Origin: Nonomuraea candida
Lineage (GTDB): Bacteria > Actinomycetota > Actinomycetes > Streptosporangiales > Streptosporangiaceae
NCBI RefSeq assembly: GCF_000725485.1
Contig: NZ_JOAG01000020.1
Coordinates: 124,001-188,000 of the forward strand
Length of the DNA stretch: 64,000 bases
Direction: 5' to 3'
Shown here: positions 33,483-41,140 of the stretch, piece after piece
How positions within the stretch are numbered: position 1 is the first letter of the stretch
Layout of the letters: each line of letters opens with the position of its first letter
The notes under the pieces: generated by a model
What the model was told of the DNA's origin: nothing
The model's database searches: none
Seen by the model: only the letters and a program-made list of their open reading frames with translations
Translations under genes and position numbers: made by a program

Positions 33483-34034
33483 TCAGGAGCCCAGGACCTT
33501 GGTGAGCCCGGCCAGCGCCCCGGCGATCTGCGCGGGGGTGAGGCCGAGCACCGTGCGCTGGTAGCGGTAGACCTCGGGGGCCAGCGGCGCGAGCAGCACG
33601 TCGACCAGCGCGTCGGGGCCGGGCGTGCCCGCGGCGTCCAGCAGCACGCGCACGTGGGCGCGCCAGAAGCCGTACGCGCCGGTCTCGAAGCGGGTGCGGC
33701 CCACCTCCGAGCCGAGCACCAGGTGGGAGTGATCCTCCAGCAGCCGCACCATGGCGGCGTAGAAGGCGGCCAGCCGCTCGGCGGGCGGCGCTCCCGGCCC
33801 CAGGGGCGGCTCGCCGCGCAGCAGGCGCTCCTGCAGCTCCCGCTCGTGCTCGTCGAGCAGCGCCACGGCGATGGCGGCCCGGTCGGGGTAGCGGCGGTAG
33901 AGCGTGCCCCGGCCCACCCCGGCCGCCCTGGCGATGTCGTCCATCGTCACGTCCTGCGGGGACCGCTCGGCGAACAGCCGCGCTGCCGCCTCCAGGATGC
34001 GGGCGCGGTTGCGCGCGGCGTCGGCTCTCTCCAT
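33483..34034 (-). CDS. TetR-family regulator, divergent from azoreductase (183-190 aa)
   Basis: HTH: 'NRARILEAAARLFAERSPQD', 'VTMDDIARAAGVGRGTLYRRYPDRAAI'. The C-terminal domain resembles TetR_C_33/SbtR-like repressors ('LLEDHSHLVLGSEVG'). ATG at 34034 (MERADAARNR) fits family starts; an ATG at 34055 would add MSTYNGR but lies inside the operator. Probably represses itself and the azoR-SMR operon via the 42-bp dyad at 34049-34090, with an electrophile or cationic drug as inducer (inference). Confidence 0.9.
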   Translation of the reverse strand: MERADAARNRARILEAAARLFAERSPQDVTMDDIARAAGVGRGTLYRRYPDRAAIAVALLDEHERELQERLLRGEPPLGPGAPPAERLAAFYAAMVRLLEDHSHLVLGSEVGRTRFETGAYGFWRAHVRVLLDAAGTPGPDALVDVLLAPLAPEVYRYQRTVLGLTPAQIAGALAGLTKVLGS

Positions 34035-34041
34035 GCGCCCA

Positions 34042-34090
34042 TTGTATGTGGACATCTCGTCCGCTTATAGTGAAGCGGACGTTGTGTCCA
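34042..34090. promoter_or_regulatory. Promoter embedded in a 42-bp concentric dyad
   Basis: TGGACA (34049-34054), GTCCGCTT (34059-34066), AAGCGGAC (34073-34080) and TGTCCA (34085-34090) form two nested perfect inverted repeats, both centred at 34069.5. It can also be read as two GGAC-N5-GTCC sites (34050-34062 and 34077-34089). The azoR promoter TTGTAT (34042-34047) - 18 bp - TATAGT (34066-34071) lies within it, so a bound dimer pair would block transcription. Confidence 0.75.
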
Positions 34091-34112
34091 TTTATCTCGC
34101 TGAGGAGAGATC

Positions 34113-34739
34113 ATGCTGCTGCACCTTGACTCCAGCGCCCGCCGGGCGTCGTTCTCGCGCAGGCTGTCCCGCCTGTACGCCGACACCTGGCGGGCCGCCC
34201 ACCCCCGGGCCGGCTACGTCTACCGCGACCTGGCCGCGCAGCCCGTGCCGCACATCGGCGAGGCCTGGACCGAGCTGTGCGACCACGTCCTGGAGCACGG
34301 GATCACCGACATCGGCCGCTACCGGGAGGCCGTGCGCACCCCCGCCCAGCGGGAGGCGTGGGCCGTGGTGGAGCCGCTGCTCGACGAGGTGGTCGCGGCC
34401 GAGGTGATCCTCATCGGGGCGCCGATGTACAACTACTCGATCCCCTCGTCGCTCAAGGCCTGGCTCGACCAGATCACCTTTCCCAAGATGTCGCTGCGGG
34501 GGCGCTCGTTCGTGGTGACCGGCGCGCGCGGCGGCGCGTACGGCCCCGGCACGCCGCGCGAGCCGTACGACCACCAGGAGCGCTACCTGCGCGACTTCTT
34601 CAAGGGTCACTTCCAGGTCGAGGACGTCACGTTCATCCACGCCGAGCTGGCCAACGCCCGCCTCGACCCGGCGCTGGCGCACCTGCGCCAGGCGCACGAG
34701 GAGTCCCTGGCGGCGGCGCTGAAGGAGGCGGCCCGATGA
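34113..34739 (+). CDS. FMN-dependent NADH azoreductase/quinone reductase (208 aa)
   Basis: Flavodoxin-like fold of the AzoR family: 'LLHLDSSARRASFSRRLS' (FMN phosphate loop), 'ILIGAPMYNYSIPSSLKAWLDQI' (the highly conserved P-M-Y-N-x-x-x-P motif) and 'FVVTGARGGAYGPGT'. Reduces quinones and azo compounds with NADH; likely quinone/electrophile detoxification. ATG at 34113 with GAGGAGAG 5 nt upstream. Overlaps the SMR gene by 4 bp (ATGA), so the two are translated together under the TetR-controlled promoter. Confidence 0.93.
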   Translation: MLLHLDSSARRASFSRRLSRLYADTWRAAHPRAGYVYRDLAAQPVPHIGEAWTELCDHVLEHGITDIGRYREAVRTPAQREAWAVVEPLLDEVVAAEVILIGAPMYNYSIPSSLKAWLDQITFPKMSLRGRSFVVTGARGGAYGPGTPREPYDHQERYLRDFFKGHFQVEDVTFIHAELANARLDPALAHLRQAHEESLAAALKEAAR

Positions 34740-35050
34740 GCTGGCTGATCCTGCTGCTGGCCGGGCTGGTCGAGGTGGCCTGGTCGCAGAGCATCAAGCC
34801 GACGCAGAACTTCACCAGGCCGCTGCCCACGCTGGTCTGCCTGGTCCTGATGGGCGTCGCGGTCTGGCTGCTGTCGCGGGCCATGAACACGCTGCCGGTC
34901 GGCACGGCGTACGCCGTCTTCACCGGCATCGGCGCCGCCGGCGCGATCACCCTGGGGATCGTCGTCAACGACGACCCCGTCTCGGTGGGCAGGCTGGCGG
35001 CGCTCGCCCTGATCGTCGGCGGCATCGTGCTGGCCCGGATCACCGCCTGA
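34736..35050 (+). CDS. SMR-family efflux protein, SugE/Gdx-like (104 aa)
   Basis: Four transmembrane helices. The conserved membrane glutamate is in helix 1 (E13 in 'LLLAGLVEVAW'), and 'SQSIKPTQNFTRPLP' corresponds to the GLKpT.gFtr loop of SugE/Gdx. 'NTLPVGTAYAVFTGIGAAGA' is the helix 3 G-x-A-Y-A-V-x-x-G-x-G signature. Gdx proteins export guanidinium; related SMRs export quaternary ammonium drugs. Overlap with azoR (ATGA) and shared TetR control suggest the pair deals with one toxic compound. Homo-oligomer in the cytoplasmic membrane. Confidence 0.92.
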   Translation: MSWLILLLAGLVEVAWSQSIKPTQNFTRPLPTLVCLVLMGVAVWLLSRAMNTLPVGTAYAVFTGIGAAGAITLGIVVNDDPVSVGRLAALALIVGGIVLARITA

Positions 35051-35161
35051 CCCGAAGGCGGCCGGCCTGCCGCCGCGGCACGGCCCGGTCCGGAGGGCGG
35101 CCGGGCTTCCTCCGAGGCGCGGGCTGGGCCGTGACCTCCCCCTCTGGCGTCGCTCTTGCGG

Positions 35162-35203
35162 CCTTACGCCCGTAAGGATAGCCTCCTCCTTACAGGTGTA
35201 AGG
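35162..35203. promoter_or_regulatory. Two CCTTAC-N4-GTAAGG operators
   Basis: Perfect palindromes at 35162-35177 and 35188-35203, 26 bp centre to centre, ~45 bp before the DUF4386 gene. This is a TetR-type operator form. No regulator gene of suitable position lies next to it, so the repressor must be elsewhere (the azoR TetR binds a different sequence). Confidence 0.75.
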
Positions 35204-35246
35204 CAACGCGCGGCCGGGCCGCGCCGGCATCCAGGGGGAAACGGTC

Positions 35247-35936
35247 ATGAACGCAACCAGGCGGGCGGCCTCGGTCGCCGGCGTCTTGGTCATCGTGGGG
35301 ATGCTCGCCGGCGTCCTGAGCGTGGTCCCCGTCCTCGAACAGCCGCACTACCTCGGCCTCGTCCCCGCCCACGCGGGCCAGGTCATCATCGGCGCGGCGG
35401 CCCAGCTCCTCATGATCCCCGCCTACGCGGGCTTCGCGCTGTGCCTGTATCCGGCGTTGAAAGCGGTGAGCGAGCCGCTCAGCCTGGGGTTCCTCGGGTT
35501 CAGGCTGATCGCGGTGGCCTTCCATCTCGCCGGGGTGATCCTGCTGCCGCTGTTCCTGGTGCTGGGCGAGGAGTTCGCCCGGGCCGGCGCGGCGGAGGCG
35601 GCCCGGATCGAGGTGCTGGGCGAGGTGGTGCGGGCGGCGCGCGACCTGGTCAACCACGCCGCGCTGATCATCTCGCTGAGCCTCGGCGACCTCCTGCTCT
35701 TCGCGATCCTGCACCGCTCGCGGCTCGTGCCCCGCTGGCTGTCGGTGTGGGGGCTGCTCGGGGCCGGGTCGGCCCTGGCGGCGAGCCTCCTGGTGCTGTT
35801 CCGCCTGACCGAGGTCGTCGCGCCGCTCTACCTGGCCATGAACGCGCCCCTGGCCCTGCAGAGCCTGGCCCTGGCCGTGCGCCTGATCGCCAGGGGCCTC
35901 GACACCAGGACCGCCGTTCCCGGGCCCGCGACCTGA
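35247..35936 (+). CDS. DUF4386 membrane protein (229 aa)
   Basis: Six to seven hydrophobic helices: 'ASVAGVLVIVGMLAGVLSVV' opens the protein, then 'AAAQLLMIPAYAGFALCLYP', 'LGFRLIAVAFHLAGVILLPL' and 'ISLSLGDLLLFAILHRSRLV PRWLSVWG' (the SRLVPRWLS..G motif is typical of DUF4386). Function unknown. These genes are commonly regulated by TetR proteins. ATG at 35247; GGGGGAAA lies ~10 nt upstream. Convergent with pectate lyase; no operon partner. Confidence 0.88.
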   Translation: MNATRRAASVAGVLVIVGMLAGVLSVVPVLEQPHYLGLVPAHAGQVIIGAAAQLLMIPAYAGFALCLYPALKAVSEPLSLGFLGFRLIAVAFHLAGVILLPLFLVLGEEFARAGAAEAARIEVLGEVVRAARDLVNHAALIISLSLGDLLLFAILHRSRLVPRWLSVWGLLGAGSALAASLLVLFRLTEVVAPLYLAMNAPLALQSLALAVRLIARGLDTRTAVPGPAT

Positions 35937-36058
35937 CCGCGGCTGCCCGCGAGCCGACCCGGAGGCAGGTCGCGCCGGCCCCGGAGACGCCTGAGCCCAC
36001 CCGCTCATGAGAAGAGGCCGGCGACCTTTCGCGGCGGGTGGGCTTGCGGGCGACGGAG

Positions 36059-37606
36059 CTATCCGGCGTAGGTCTCGAACTCGGCGACCTTCGGGGTGCC
36101 GCTCGAACCGGTGATCCGGAAGGTGACCTTGCTCAGCGCGACCGGGGAGAAGGAGATCGCGCCCGCCCCGGTGCCGGAGGCCAGGACGGCGCCGGTGCCG
36201 GCGTTGACGACCTGCCAGGAGCCGATGGCGCCGGCCGAGCCCGCCGCCTCGCGGATGACGACCCTGGACACCGTCGTGGCCGAGCCCCACTTGATCGAGA
36301 TGTCACCGGTCGAGCCGGCCGGCGACCAGTACGTGCTCAGGTCGCCGTCGCGCACGTTGCCGTAGCTCGTCCCACCGGCCTTGCTGGAGCCGTCGGAGCC
36401 GGCGCCGAGGCTGAGGTTGTTCCCGCCGGGCGTGGGGGTGACCGTCGGGGTGGGGCTCACCGTCGGGGTGGGGGTGACGGTCGGCGTGGGGGAGGGCGTC
36501 GGCGTCTGGGGCGAGCAGCTGCCGTTCGACACCTGCATGCCCTTGTTGGCGCCGGCCGTCTGCCGCACGATGTCCGGCACGCAGGAGGCCCCGTCGAGAC
36601 GGTAGGAGTACGGGATGCTGACGGAGGTGTTGGACTGCGGGTTCGGGCCGGCCGGGTTGTTGTCCTCGCCGGGCTGGGACCAGGTCACGTTGTCGAAGAC
36701 GTTGCCGCTGACCTGCCAGTAGCCGGCCTCGCTGGTGTAGAAGGTGCCCAGGACGTCCTTGGAGTTCCTGAAGTGGTTGTTCTCCACCTTGGCGCGGGCC
36801 CCGGCGCGGGAGTTGATGCCGGACTCGTTGAGGCTGACGTAGGAGTTGTTGAAGATGTGCGCGATGCCGCCGCGCAGCAGGGGCGTGCGGGAGTCGATGT
36901 TCTCGTACAGGTTGTGGTGGAAGGTGATGAAGCCGTTGGAGCGGTCGCTCTCGCTGGAGCCGATGAGCCCGCCCCGGCCGGAGTTGCGCAGGATGCTGTA
37001 GGACAGGGTCACGTACTGGGTGTTGTCCTTCATGTCGAACAGCCCGTCGAAGCCCTCCGACTCCCCGCCCGAGGCCTCCAGCGTCACGTGGTCGACCCAG
37101 ACGTTGCGCACGTCGCTCTCCATCGAGATGGCGTCGCCGCCGTTCGACGTGGGCGAGCCCGACTTCTTGACGTTCCTGACGGTGACGTTCTGGATGATGA
37201 TGTTGCTGGACTCGCGGATGTGGATGCCCACCTGGTCGAAGACGGCGCCGCCGCCGACCCCGATGATCGTGACGTTGCTGATCTGCTTGAGCTCGATCAC
37301 GCCGGCGGCGGTGTTGCAGCTCTCGCCCGACACCTTGGCGGTGTTGCCGTGGTTGATGGTCCCCTCGACCTGGATGGTGATCGGCGTGCTGCTGTCGGCC
37401 CGGTTGCACAGCGCCGCGTGGATCGCGGTGCCCGTGGTGGCCCGCACCGTCTGCCCGCCCGCGCCGCCGGTGGTCCCGCCGTTGCCGGTCGCGTAGCCGG
37501 TGGCGCTCCCGGCCGCCGCCGACGCCTGCATCTGCGGCAACGCCACACCGGCCGCGGCCGCGATGGCCGCCGCGGCCCAGAGCCGCAGTGCCACTGCTCG
37601 TCTCAT
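36059..37606 (-). CDS. Secreted pectate lyase PL1 with C-terminal discoidin-like module (515 aa)
   Basis: Signal peptide of ~30 residues (to 'QMQASAAA'). A right-handed parallel beta-helix of the Pel/PL1 family follows: 'VTIIGVGGGAVFDQVGIHIR', 'NIIIQNVTVRNVK', 'GDAISMESDVRNVWVDHVTL' (calcium/substrate Asp-rich motif V-W-I/V-D-H) and 'FITFHHNLYENIDSRTPLLR' (catalytic-Arg motif R-x-P-x-x-R). A (P-T-V-T)n-rich linker around residues 375-405 leads to a ~110-residue F5/8C- or CBM-like beta-sandwich ('GDLSTYWSP', 'VVIREAAGS'). Cleaves polygalacturonate outside the cell. Expression is probably governed by the LacI-type dyad at 37686. Confidence 0.93.
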   Translation of the reverse strand: MRRAVALRLWAAAAIAAAAGVALPQMQASAAAGSATGYATGNGGTTGGAGGQTVRATTGTAIHAALCNRADSSTPITIQVEGTINHGNTAKVSGESCNTAAGVIELKQISNVTIIGVGGGAVFDQVGIHIRESSNIIIQNVTVRNVKKSGSPTSNGGDAISMESDVRNVWVDHVTLEASGGESEGFDGLFDMKDNTQYVTLSYSILRNSGRGGLIGSSESDRSNGFITFHHNLYENIDSRTPLLRGGIAHIFNNSYVSLNESGINSRAGARAKVENNHFRNSKDVLGTFYTSEAGYWQVSGNVFDNVTWSQPGEDNNPAGPNPQSNTSVSIPYSYRLDGASCVPDIVRQTAGANKGMQVSNGSCSPQTPTPSPTPTVTPTPTVSPTPTVTPTPGGNNLSLGAGSDGSSKAGGTSYGNVRDGDLSTYWSPAGSTGDISIKWGSATTVSRVVIREAAGSAGAIGSWQVVNAGTGAVLASGTGAGAISFSPVALSKVTFRITGSSGTPKVAEFETYAG

Positions 37607-37685
37607 GCTGTCTCACCTTCGTCTCGGACGCGGAACGCGTTCTTCTCCGTGCGGTTCACGCGGGCCGGCCTGCGGAAACGCTGAG

Positions 37686-37722
37686 GGGAAAGCGCTTGCC
37701 GCAAAGCGGTAAGCGCTTTCCC
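37686..37722. promoter_or_regulatory. 37-bp LacI-type dyad upstream of pectate lyase
   Basis: GGGAAAGCGCTTGCCGC (37686-37702), 3-nt spacer, then GCGGTAAGCGCTTTCCC (37706-37722): a perfect 17-bp inverted repeat. Each arm holds an AAGCGCTT palindrome, the classical LacI/CcpA-type core, so two adjacent operators for a LacI-family repressor are likely. Confidence 0.75.
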
Positions 37723-37874
37723 GAAGTGCGCTTGGAGTGAAGCACACGGTGGCGGAGAAAGAGAAGCCCCGGCTGCGCGCCTCTCCAGGAGGGAGGCCGT
37801 ACGCGCAGGTCAGGCCGGCCGGCGCGAGGCGGCAGGAGTTGCAGTGCGCTCTGAAACTTTCATCCGGCCCTTCC

Positions 37875-38043
37875 TCAGGCGGCGGTGCAGGACGGGACGG
37901 GGGCGCCGTTGGCGCCGTTCCAAAACCAGGTCAGGCAGCCGATGCCGCGCCGGCGCGCCCTCGGCCACGAGGGTCTGGTCTCCGCCTCGCCGTCCCTGAA
38001 GCGTCGGCACGGCGGCGCCGGCGGCGAGCAGGCTGCTCTTCAT
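37875..38043 (-). pseudogene. Remnant of a small secreted protein gene
   Basis: An ATG at 38043 with AGGAG 6 nt upstream starts MKSSLLAAGAAVPTLQGRRG, which looks like a beginning signal peptide. The plausible C-terminus, 'GIGCLTWFWNGANGAPVPSC' + TAA-stop residues (TGA at 37875-37877), is in another frame. The halves together span only 55 codons. Best explained as an internal deletion with frame change, starting 7 bp after the metalloprotease stop and formerly cotranscribed with it. Continuing the start frame gives an arginine-rich tail to ~37810, which is unconvincing. Family unknown. Confidence 0.4.
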
Positions 38044-38050
38044 GACACTC

Positions 38051-39307
38051 CTAGTAGCCGTAGCGGCTCTTCAGGTGACGCCACCAGTCGCGGAACATCC
38101 ACGCGTCGAACTCCGTGATCTGCGCGGCGCTGCCCGCCTTCATCAGGAAGCAGCACACCCCGGTCGGCGTCCAGTCGTAGAAGTCGTCCAGGCCGAAGCT
38201 GTGCCCTATCTCGTGCAGCAGGATGTGGATGTCGTCGGCGTTGAGCGAGTTGACGAAGTACTCGCTGCCCAGGCGCTGGCCCCAGTCGCCGCCCGCGCCG
38301 CCGCCCATGCCGGCGGTCAGCCACAACGACATGTCGTAGTGGTGCGAGGCGCCGCCGGGGCAGTTCGGGTAGGTGCCGCCCTGGTTGAAGAAGCGGCCGC
38401 ACGCCTGGGCGCACTGGGGCGCGTTCTCCCGGATGTCGCCGACGTAGATGTCGACCGAGTTGTCGTTCCACTGGAGCTGGGCGCGGTCGCGCACGGCCCA
38501 GCCCACGACCTTCAGCGGCACGTCCGCGTACGGCCAGTTGTTGTGGCCCCTCATGACGTCCATCCACTTCTTGAACTGGCGGGCCAGGGCGGCGTGGATC
38601 TGGTCGCGCAGCGCGGCCGACACGGTCGCGCCGGAGTCCCAGCGCACGCAGTAGTTGATCGAGCCCCGGTTGGCCATGATCTGGTCCCAGCCGTAGTTGC
38701 GGAAGCCGTACAGGTTGGGGTAGGTGCTCTCCTGGTGCTGCCACACCTCGTTCAGCGGGGTGACCAGGTTGCCCGGCGGGTTCCAGCCGCTCTGCCGGCC
38801 GTTCTCGCCGATGGCCTTGACCTCCAGCAGGCCGACGGACGCCTGCCCGCTCTGCAGCACCACGCGCAGCCGGGTGGTGCTGACCTGCGCGAAGGTGACC
38901 GTGTTGTAGGCGTCGGCGGCGACGGGGTACGTGCCCGGCAGGTCGGCGTACGCGCTGCCGGTCCAGCGCTGGAGCCGCCAGGAGGCGGGGACGCGCACGC
39001 CGCCGCCGTCGTCGAAGAAGTACACCTGCGCCGAACGCAGGGTCTGCGCCGAGGCCCAGGTCAGCTCGGCCCACTGGGCGCCGGTCTGCGGCCAGGTGCC
39101 CCAGCGGCGGTTGACGGTGTCGTTGGAGCGGGGCGGGTCGATGCCGTCGTTGATCGCGGCGACGCTCTCCCAGGGCGAGGTGTAGGAGGCGGAGGCGGTG
39201 GCCGACGGGGCCAGGTTGACCTCCGCCGCCGCGGCCGGGGCGGAGGGGAGGAGGAAGATCCCGATGGCGGTGAGCACGCCCAGGAACGCCGAGGTCAGTC
39301 GTCTCAT
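38051..39307 (-). CDS. Secreted metzincin-like protein with N-terminal discoidin-like domain (418 aa)
   Basis: Signal peptide (MRRLTSAFLGVLTAIGIFLL...AAAA). Residues ~30-165 form a carbohydrate-binding/discoidin-like beta-sandwich ('LAPSATASASYTSPWESVAA', 'RWGTWPQTGAQWAELTW', 'RLRVVLQSGQASVGLLEVKA') of the kind found on arabinan/pectin enzymes. The C-terminal domain has a zinc-protease motif HEIGHSFGLDD (HExxHxxGxxD) and a possible Met-turn 'CFLMKAGSA'. Several Trp/Cys suggest an extracellular fold. Substrate unknown: a protease or a plant-wall-associated factor. The promoter carries a perfect LacI-type palindrome, so it is probably coinduced with plant-polysaccharide genes such as the pectate lyase just downstream. 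Confidence 0.82.
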   Translation of the reverse strand: MRRLTSAFLGVLTAIGIFLLPSAPAAAAEVNLAPSATASASYTSPWESVAAINDGIDPPRSNDTVNRRWGTWPQTGAQWAELTWASAQTLRSAQVYFFDDGGGVRVPASWRLQRWTGSAYADLPGTYPVAADAYNTVTFAQVSTTRLRVVLQSGQASVGLLEVKAIGENGRQSGWNPPGNLVTPLNEVWQHQESTYPNLYGFRNYGWDQIMANRGSINYCVRWDSGATVSAALRDQIHAALARQFKKWMDVMRGHNNWPYADVPLKVVGWAVRDRAQLQWNDNSVDIYVGDIRENAPQCAQACGRFFNQGGTYPNCPGGASHHYDMSLWLTAGMGGGAGGDWGQRLGSEYFVNSLNADDIHILLHEIGHSFGLDDFYDWTPTGVCCFLMKAGSAAQITEFDAWMFRDWWRHLKSRYGY

Positions 39308-39332
39308 TGCGGTTCTCCGGAGATCGTGATTC

Positions 39333-39346
39333 TGTTAGCGCTAACA
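39333..39346. promoter_or_regulatory. LacI-type operator TGTTAGCGCTAACA
   Basis: Perfect 14-bp palindrome 26 bp before the metalloprotease start. Shares the AGCGCT core with the pectate lyase operator, but the flanks differ (TGTT..AACA versus AA..TT). This is a common operator form for LacI-family sugar regulators in actinomycetes. Confidence 0.8.
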
Positions 39347-39699
39347 CCGCGGAACCGCGCCGAGGGCGGTCCGGCGGGGAAAGCGCAGACGAGTGTCAGG
39401 GCGGTCCCCGGTCCTGTCAAGGATCGTCGCCGGCCGTCAGGAGGCCGGTCAGCGGCCGTGGCGCCCGCCGCCCGGGGCCCGGTCCGGGCGGCGGAGCGGG
39501 CGACGGCGGGCCGGGACCGTGTGTTTCCCGCTGCTCGTACGGTCCGGCCTGAGGGCTGGGCGCGCCCGCGTGATCCGTGCGGCGATGTTCGGGCTCCGGG
39601 ACGTCGGGCGGTGAACGTTTCATCGGGCGTGCGGCTGGGCCGTCGGGGCCCGAGCCCGGTGGCGGCCGTCCGCGGTGGGCCCCGCCGGACCCCGGGCCT
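39347..39699. other. 353-bp spacer, nothing recognised
   Basis: GC-rich spacer between the metalloprotease promoter and the end of tetR. Open frames exist on both strands but show no homology-like composition, starts with ribosome sites, or family motifs. No clear terminator. Confidence 0.5.
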
Positions 39700-40320
39700 T
39701 CAGCTCGGGGCGGGGAAGGCGCCGGGGAGGGAGTGGGGCGCGCCGGCGTGCAGTCCGTCGAGGAAGAAGGACAGGCAGCGGCGCCACGCGTCCGGCGCGG
39801 TGTCCATGCCCTCGCGGATGACCTGGGACATCGCCCACACCAGGGTGACCAGGTCCTGGGCGCTGAAGTCGGCGCGCAGCCGGCCGGCGGCCTTGGCCCG
39901 TTCGATCACGCGCTCGGCCTGGACGAAGCCGGCGTGGCAGGCCTGGCTCACGTCGGTCGCCAGGGTGAAGCCCTGCACCAGGGCGTCGTTGAGCGCCTGG
40001 TCCTGGGCCTGCAAGGTGAACAGCCCCTCCAGGAACCCGGCGAACCCGGCCCACGGGTCGGGGTCGGCCAGGGCCGCCGCGCAGATCCGGTCGAGGGCGG
40101 CCAGCCGCTCGGGGAGGATCGCGGCGAGGAGCGCCTCGCGGGTCGGGAAGTGGTTGTAGAGGGTGCCGATGCTGACCCCGGCCCGGCGCGCGATGTGTTC
40201 GAGCGGGGCGTCGAGGCCGCGTTCGGCGAAGATCTCGGTGGCCGCGATCAGGAGCTTGTCACGATTGCGCGCGGCATCCGCCCGCAGCGGCTTGGGTCCG
40301 GCTGCCATGCCTTCCATCAT
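39700..40320 (-). CDS. TetR-family regulator (about 206 aa)
   Basis: HTH 'NRDKLLIAATEIFAERGLDA', 'PLEHIARRAGVSIGTLYNHFPTREALLAAIL'; the C-terminal domain matches SbtR/TetR_C_33-like repressors ('FLEGLFTLQAQDQALNDALV', 'LVTLVWAMSQVIREG'). Possible starts at 40320, 40317 and 40308; the first is used. Divergent from an SDR gene, with two palindromic operators between, so probably an autoregulated local repressor of that SDR. Confidence 0.9.
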   Translation of the reverse strand: MMEGMAAGPKPLRADAARNRDKLLIAATEIFAERGLDAPLEHIARRAGVSIGTLYNHFPTREALLAAILPERLAALDRICAAALADPDPWAGFAGFLEGLFTLQAQDQALNDALVQGFTLATDVSQACHAGFVQAERVIERAKAAGRLRADFSAQDLVTLVWAMSQVIREGMDTAPDAWRRCLSFFLDGLHAGAPHSLPGAFPAPS

Positions 40321-40326
40321 ACGAAA

Positions 40327-40384
40327 TCGAGGGATGCCTCAAGTTCGTGTTACAGTCGAGCCGACAAGTTGAGGGAGCCCTCGA
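40327..40384. promoter_or_regulatory. Twin TYGAGG-N4-CCTCRA operators
   Basis: TCGAGG-GATG-CCTCAA (40327-40342) and TTGAGG-GAGC-CCTCGA (40369-40384) are 42 bp apart and mirror each other. The outer AAATCGAGGG/CCCTCGATTT and inner CCTCAA/TTGAGG pairs share a centre at 40355.5. They flank the likely promoter (TACAGT, 40351-40356) between tetR and the SDR gene. Confidence 0.75.
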
Positions 40385-40401
40385 TTTAGAAAGGTGCCGC
40401 C

Positions 40402-41133
40402 ATGCCCGCAACCACCCGTAAGACCGCCGTCGTCCTGGGCGCAGGACCCGGCCTCGGCATGTCCATCGCCCACCGGTTCGGACGGGAGGGGTACGCCGTG
40501 GCGCTGGTGTCCCGTACCGCCGAGCGCCACGCCGGCTACGTGGCGTCCCTGGCCGCGGCGGGGGTCGAGGCCGTCGCGCTCGCCGCCGACGTGCACGACG
40601 ACGACGGCGTCGGCGCCGCCCTCGACGAGATCGCCGGGCGGTTCGGCACGATCGACGTCGTCTACTACGGCCCCGGGGCCGCCGACGTGACCGCCCCGCT
40701 CAAGGACATCACCGAGACCACCGCGGCGGACGTCATGGAGGCCATGGAGGTGGCGTACTCGGCGGTCGAGGTCGTCGGCAGGGTGCTGCCCGGCATGATC
40801 GAGCGGGGCGAGGGCGGGCTGCTGTTCGCCGGCGGGCTCAGCTCCGTCATGCCGATGCCGCCGCTCGGCGCGCTGGCCCTCTCCTCGGCGGCCCTGCGCA
40901 ACTACGCCCTGACGCTGAACGCCGCCCTGTCCGGCCAGGGCGTCTACGCCGGCACCCTGACCATCGGCGGGCTGATCGAACGGGGCGACATCCACCGGTA
41001 CGTCACCTCCGACCCGGCCCGCGCCGCCGGCGTCGGCGACCACACCCTCGACCCGGACGCGATCGCCGACACCGCCTGGGAGCTGTTCACCAAGCGCGAC
41101 CGCCCCGAGGTGACGTTCAGCACCTTCGGCTGA
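40402..41133 (+). CDS. Atypical short-chain dehydrogenase (243 aa)
   Basis: Rossmann protein: 'TAVVLGAGPGLGMSIAHRFG' (G-x-G-x-x-x-G variant), 'VALVSRTAERHAGYVASLAA', 'VDVVYYGPGAAD' replacing NNAG, and 'LLFAGGLSS'. Where classical SDRs have Y-x-x-x-K, this one reads 'LGALALSSAALRNYALTL': the catalytic tyrosine and lysine are absent. It is thus an atypical SDR (as seen in NmrA-like sensors or non-canonical reductases) and may bind rather than turn over NAD(P). ATG at 40402 with AAAGGTG 7 nt upstream. Under control of the adjacent TetR. Confidence 0.85.
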   Translation: MPATTRKTAVVLGAGPGLGMSIAHRFGREGYAVALVSRTAERHAGYVASLAAAGVEAVALAADVHDDDGVGAALDEIAGRFGTIDVVYYGPGAADVTAPLKDITETTAADVMEAMEVAYSAVEVVGRVLPGMIERGEGGLLFAGGLSSVMPMPPLGALALSSAALRNYALTLNAALSGQGVYAGTLTIGGLIERGDIHRYVTSDPARAAGVGDHTLDPDAIADTAWELFTKRDRPEVTFSTFG

Positions 41134-41140
41134 GCCCGGG

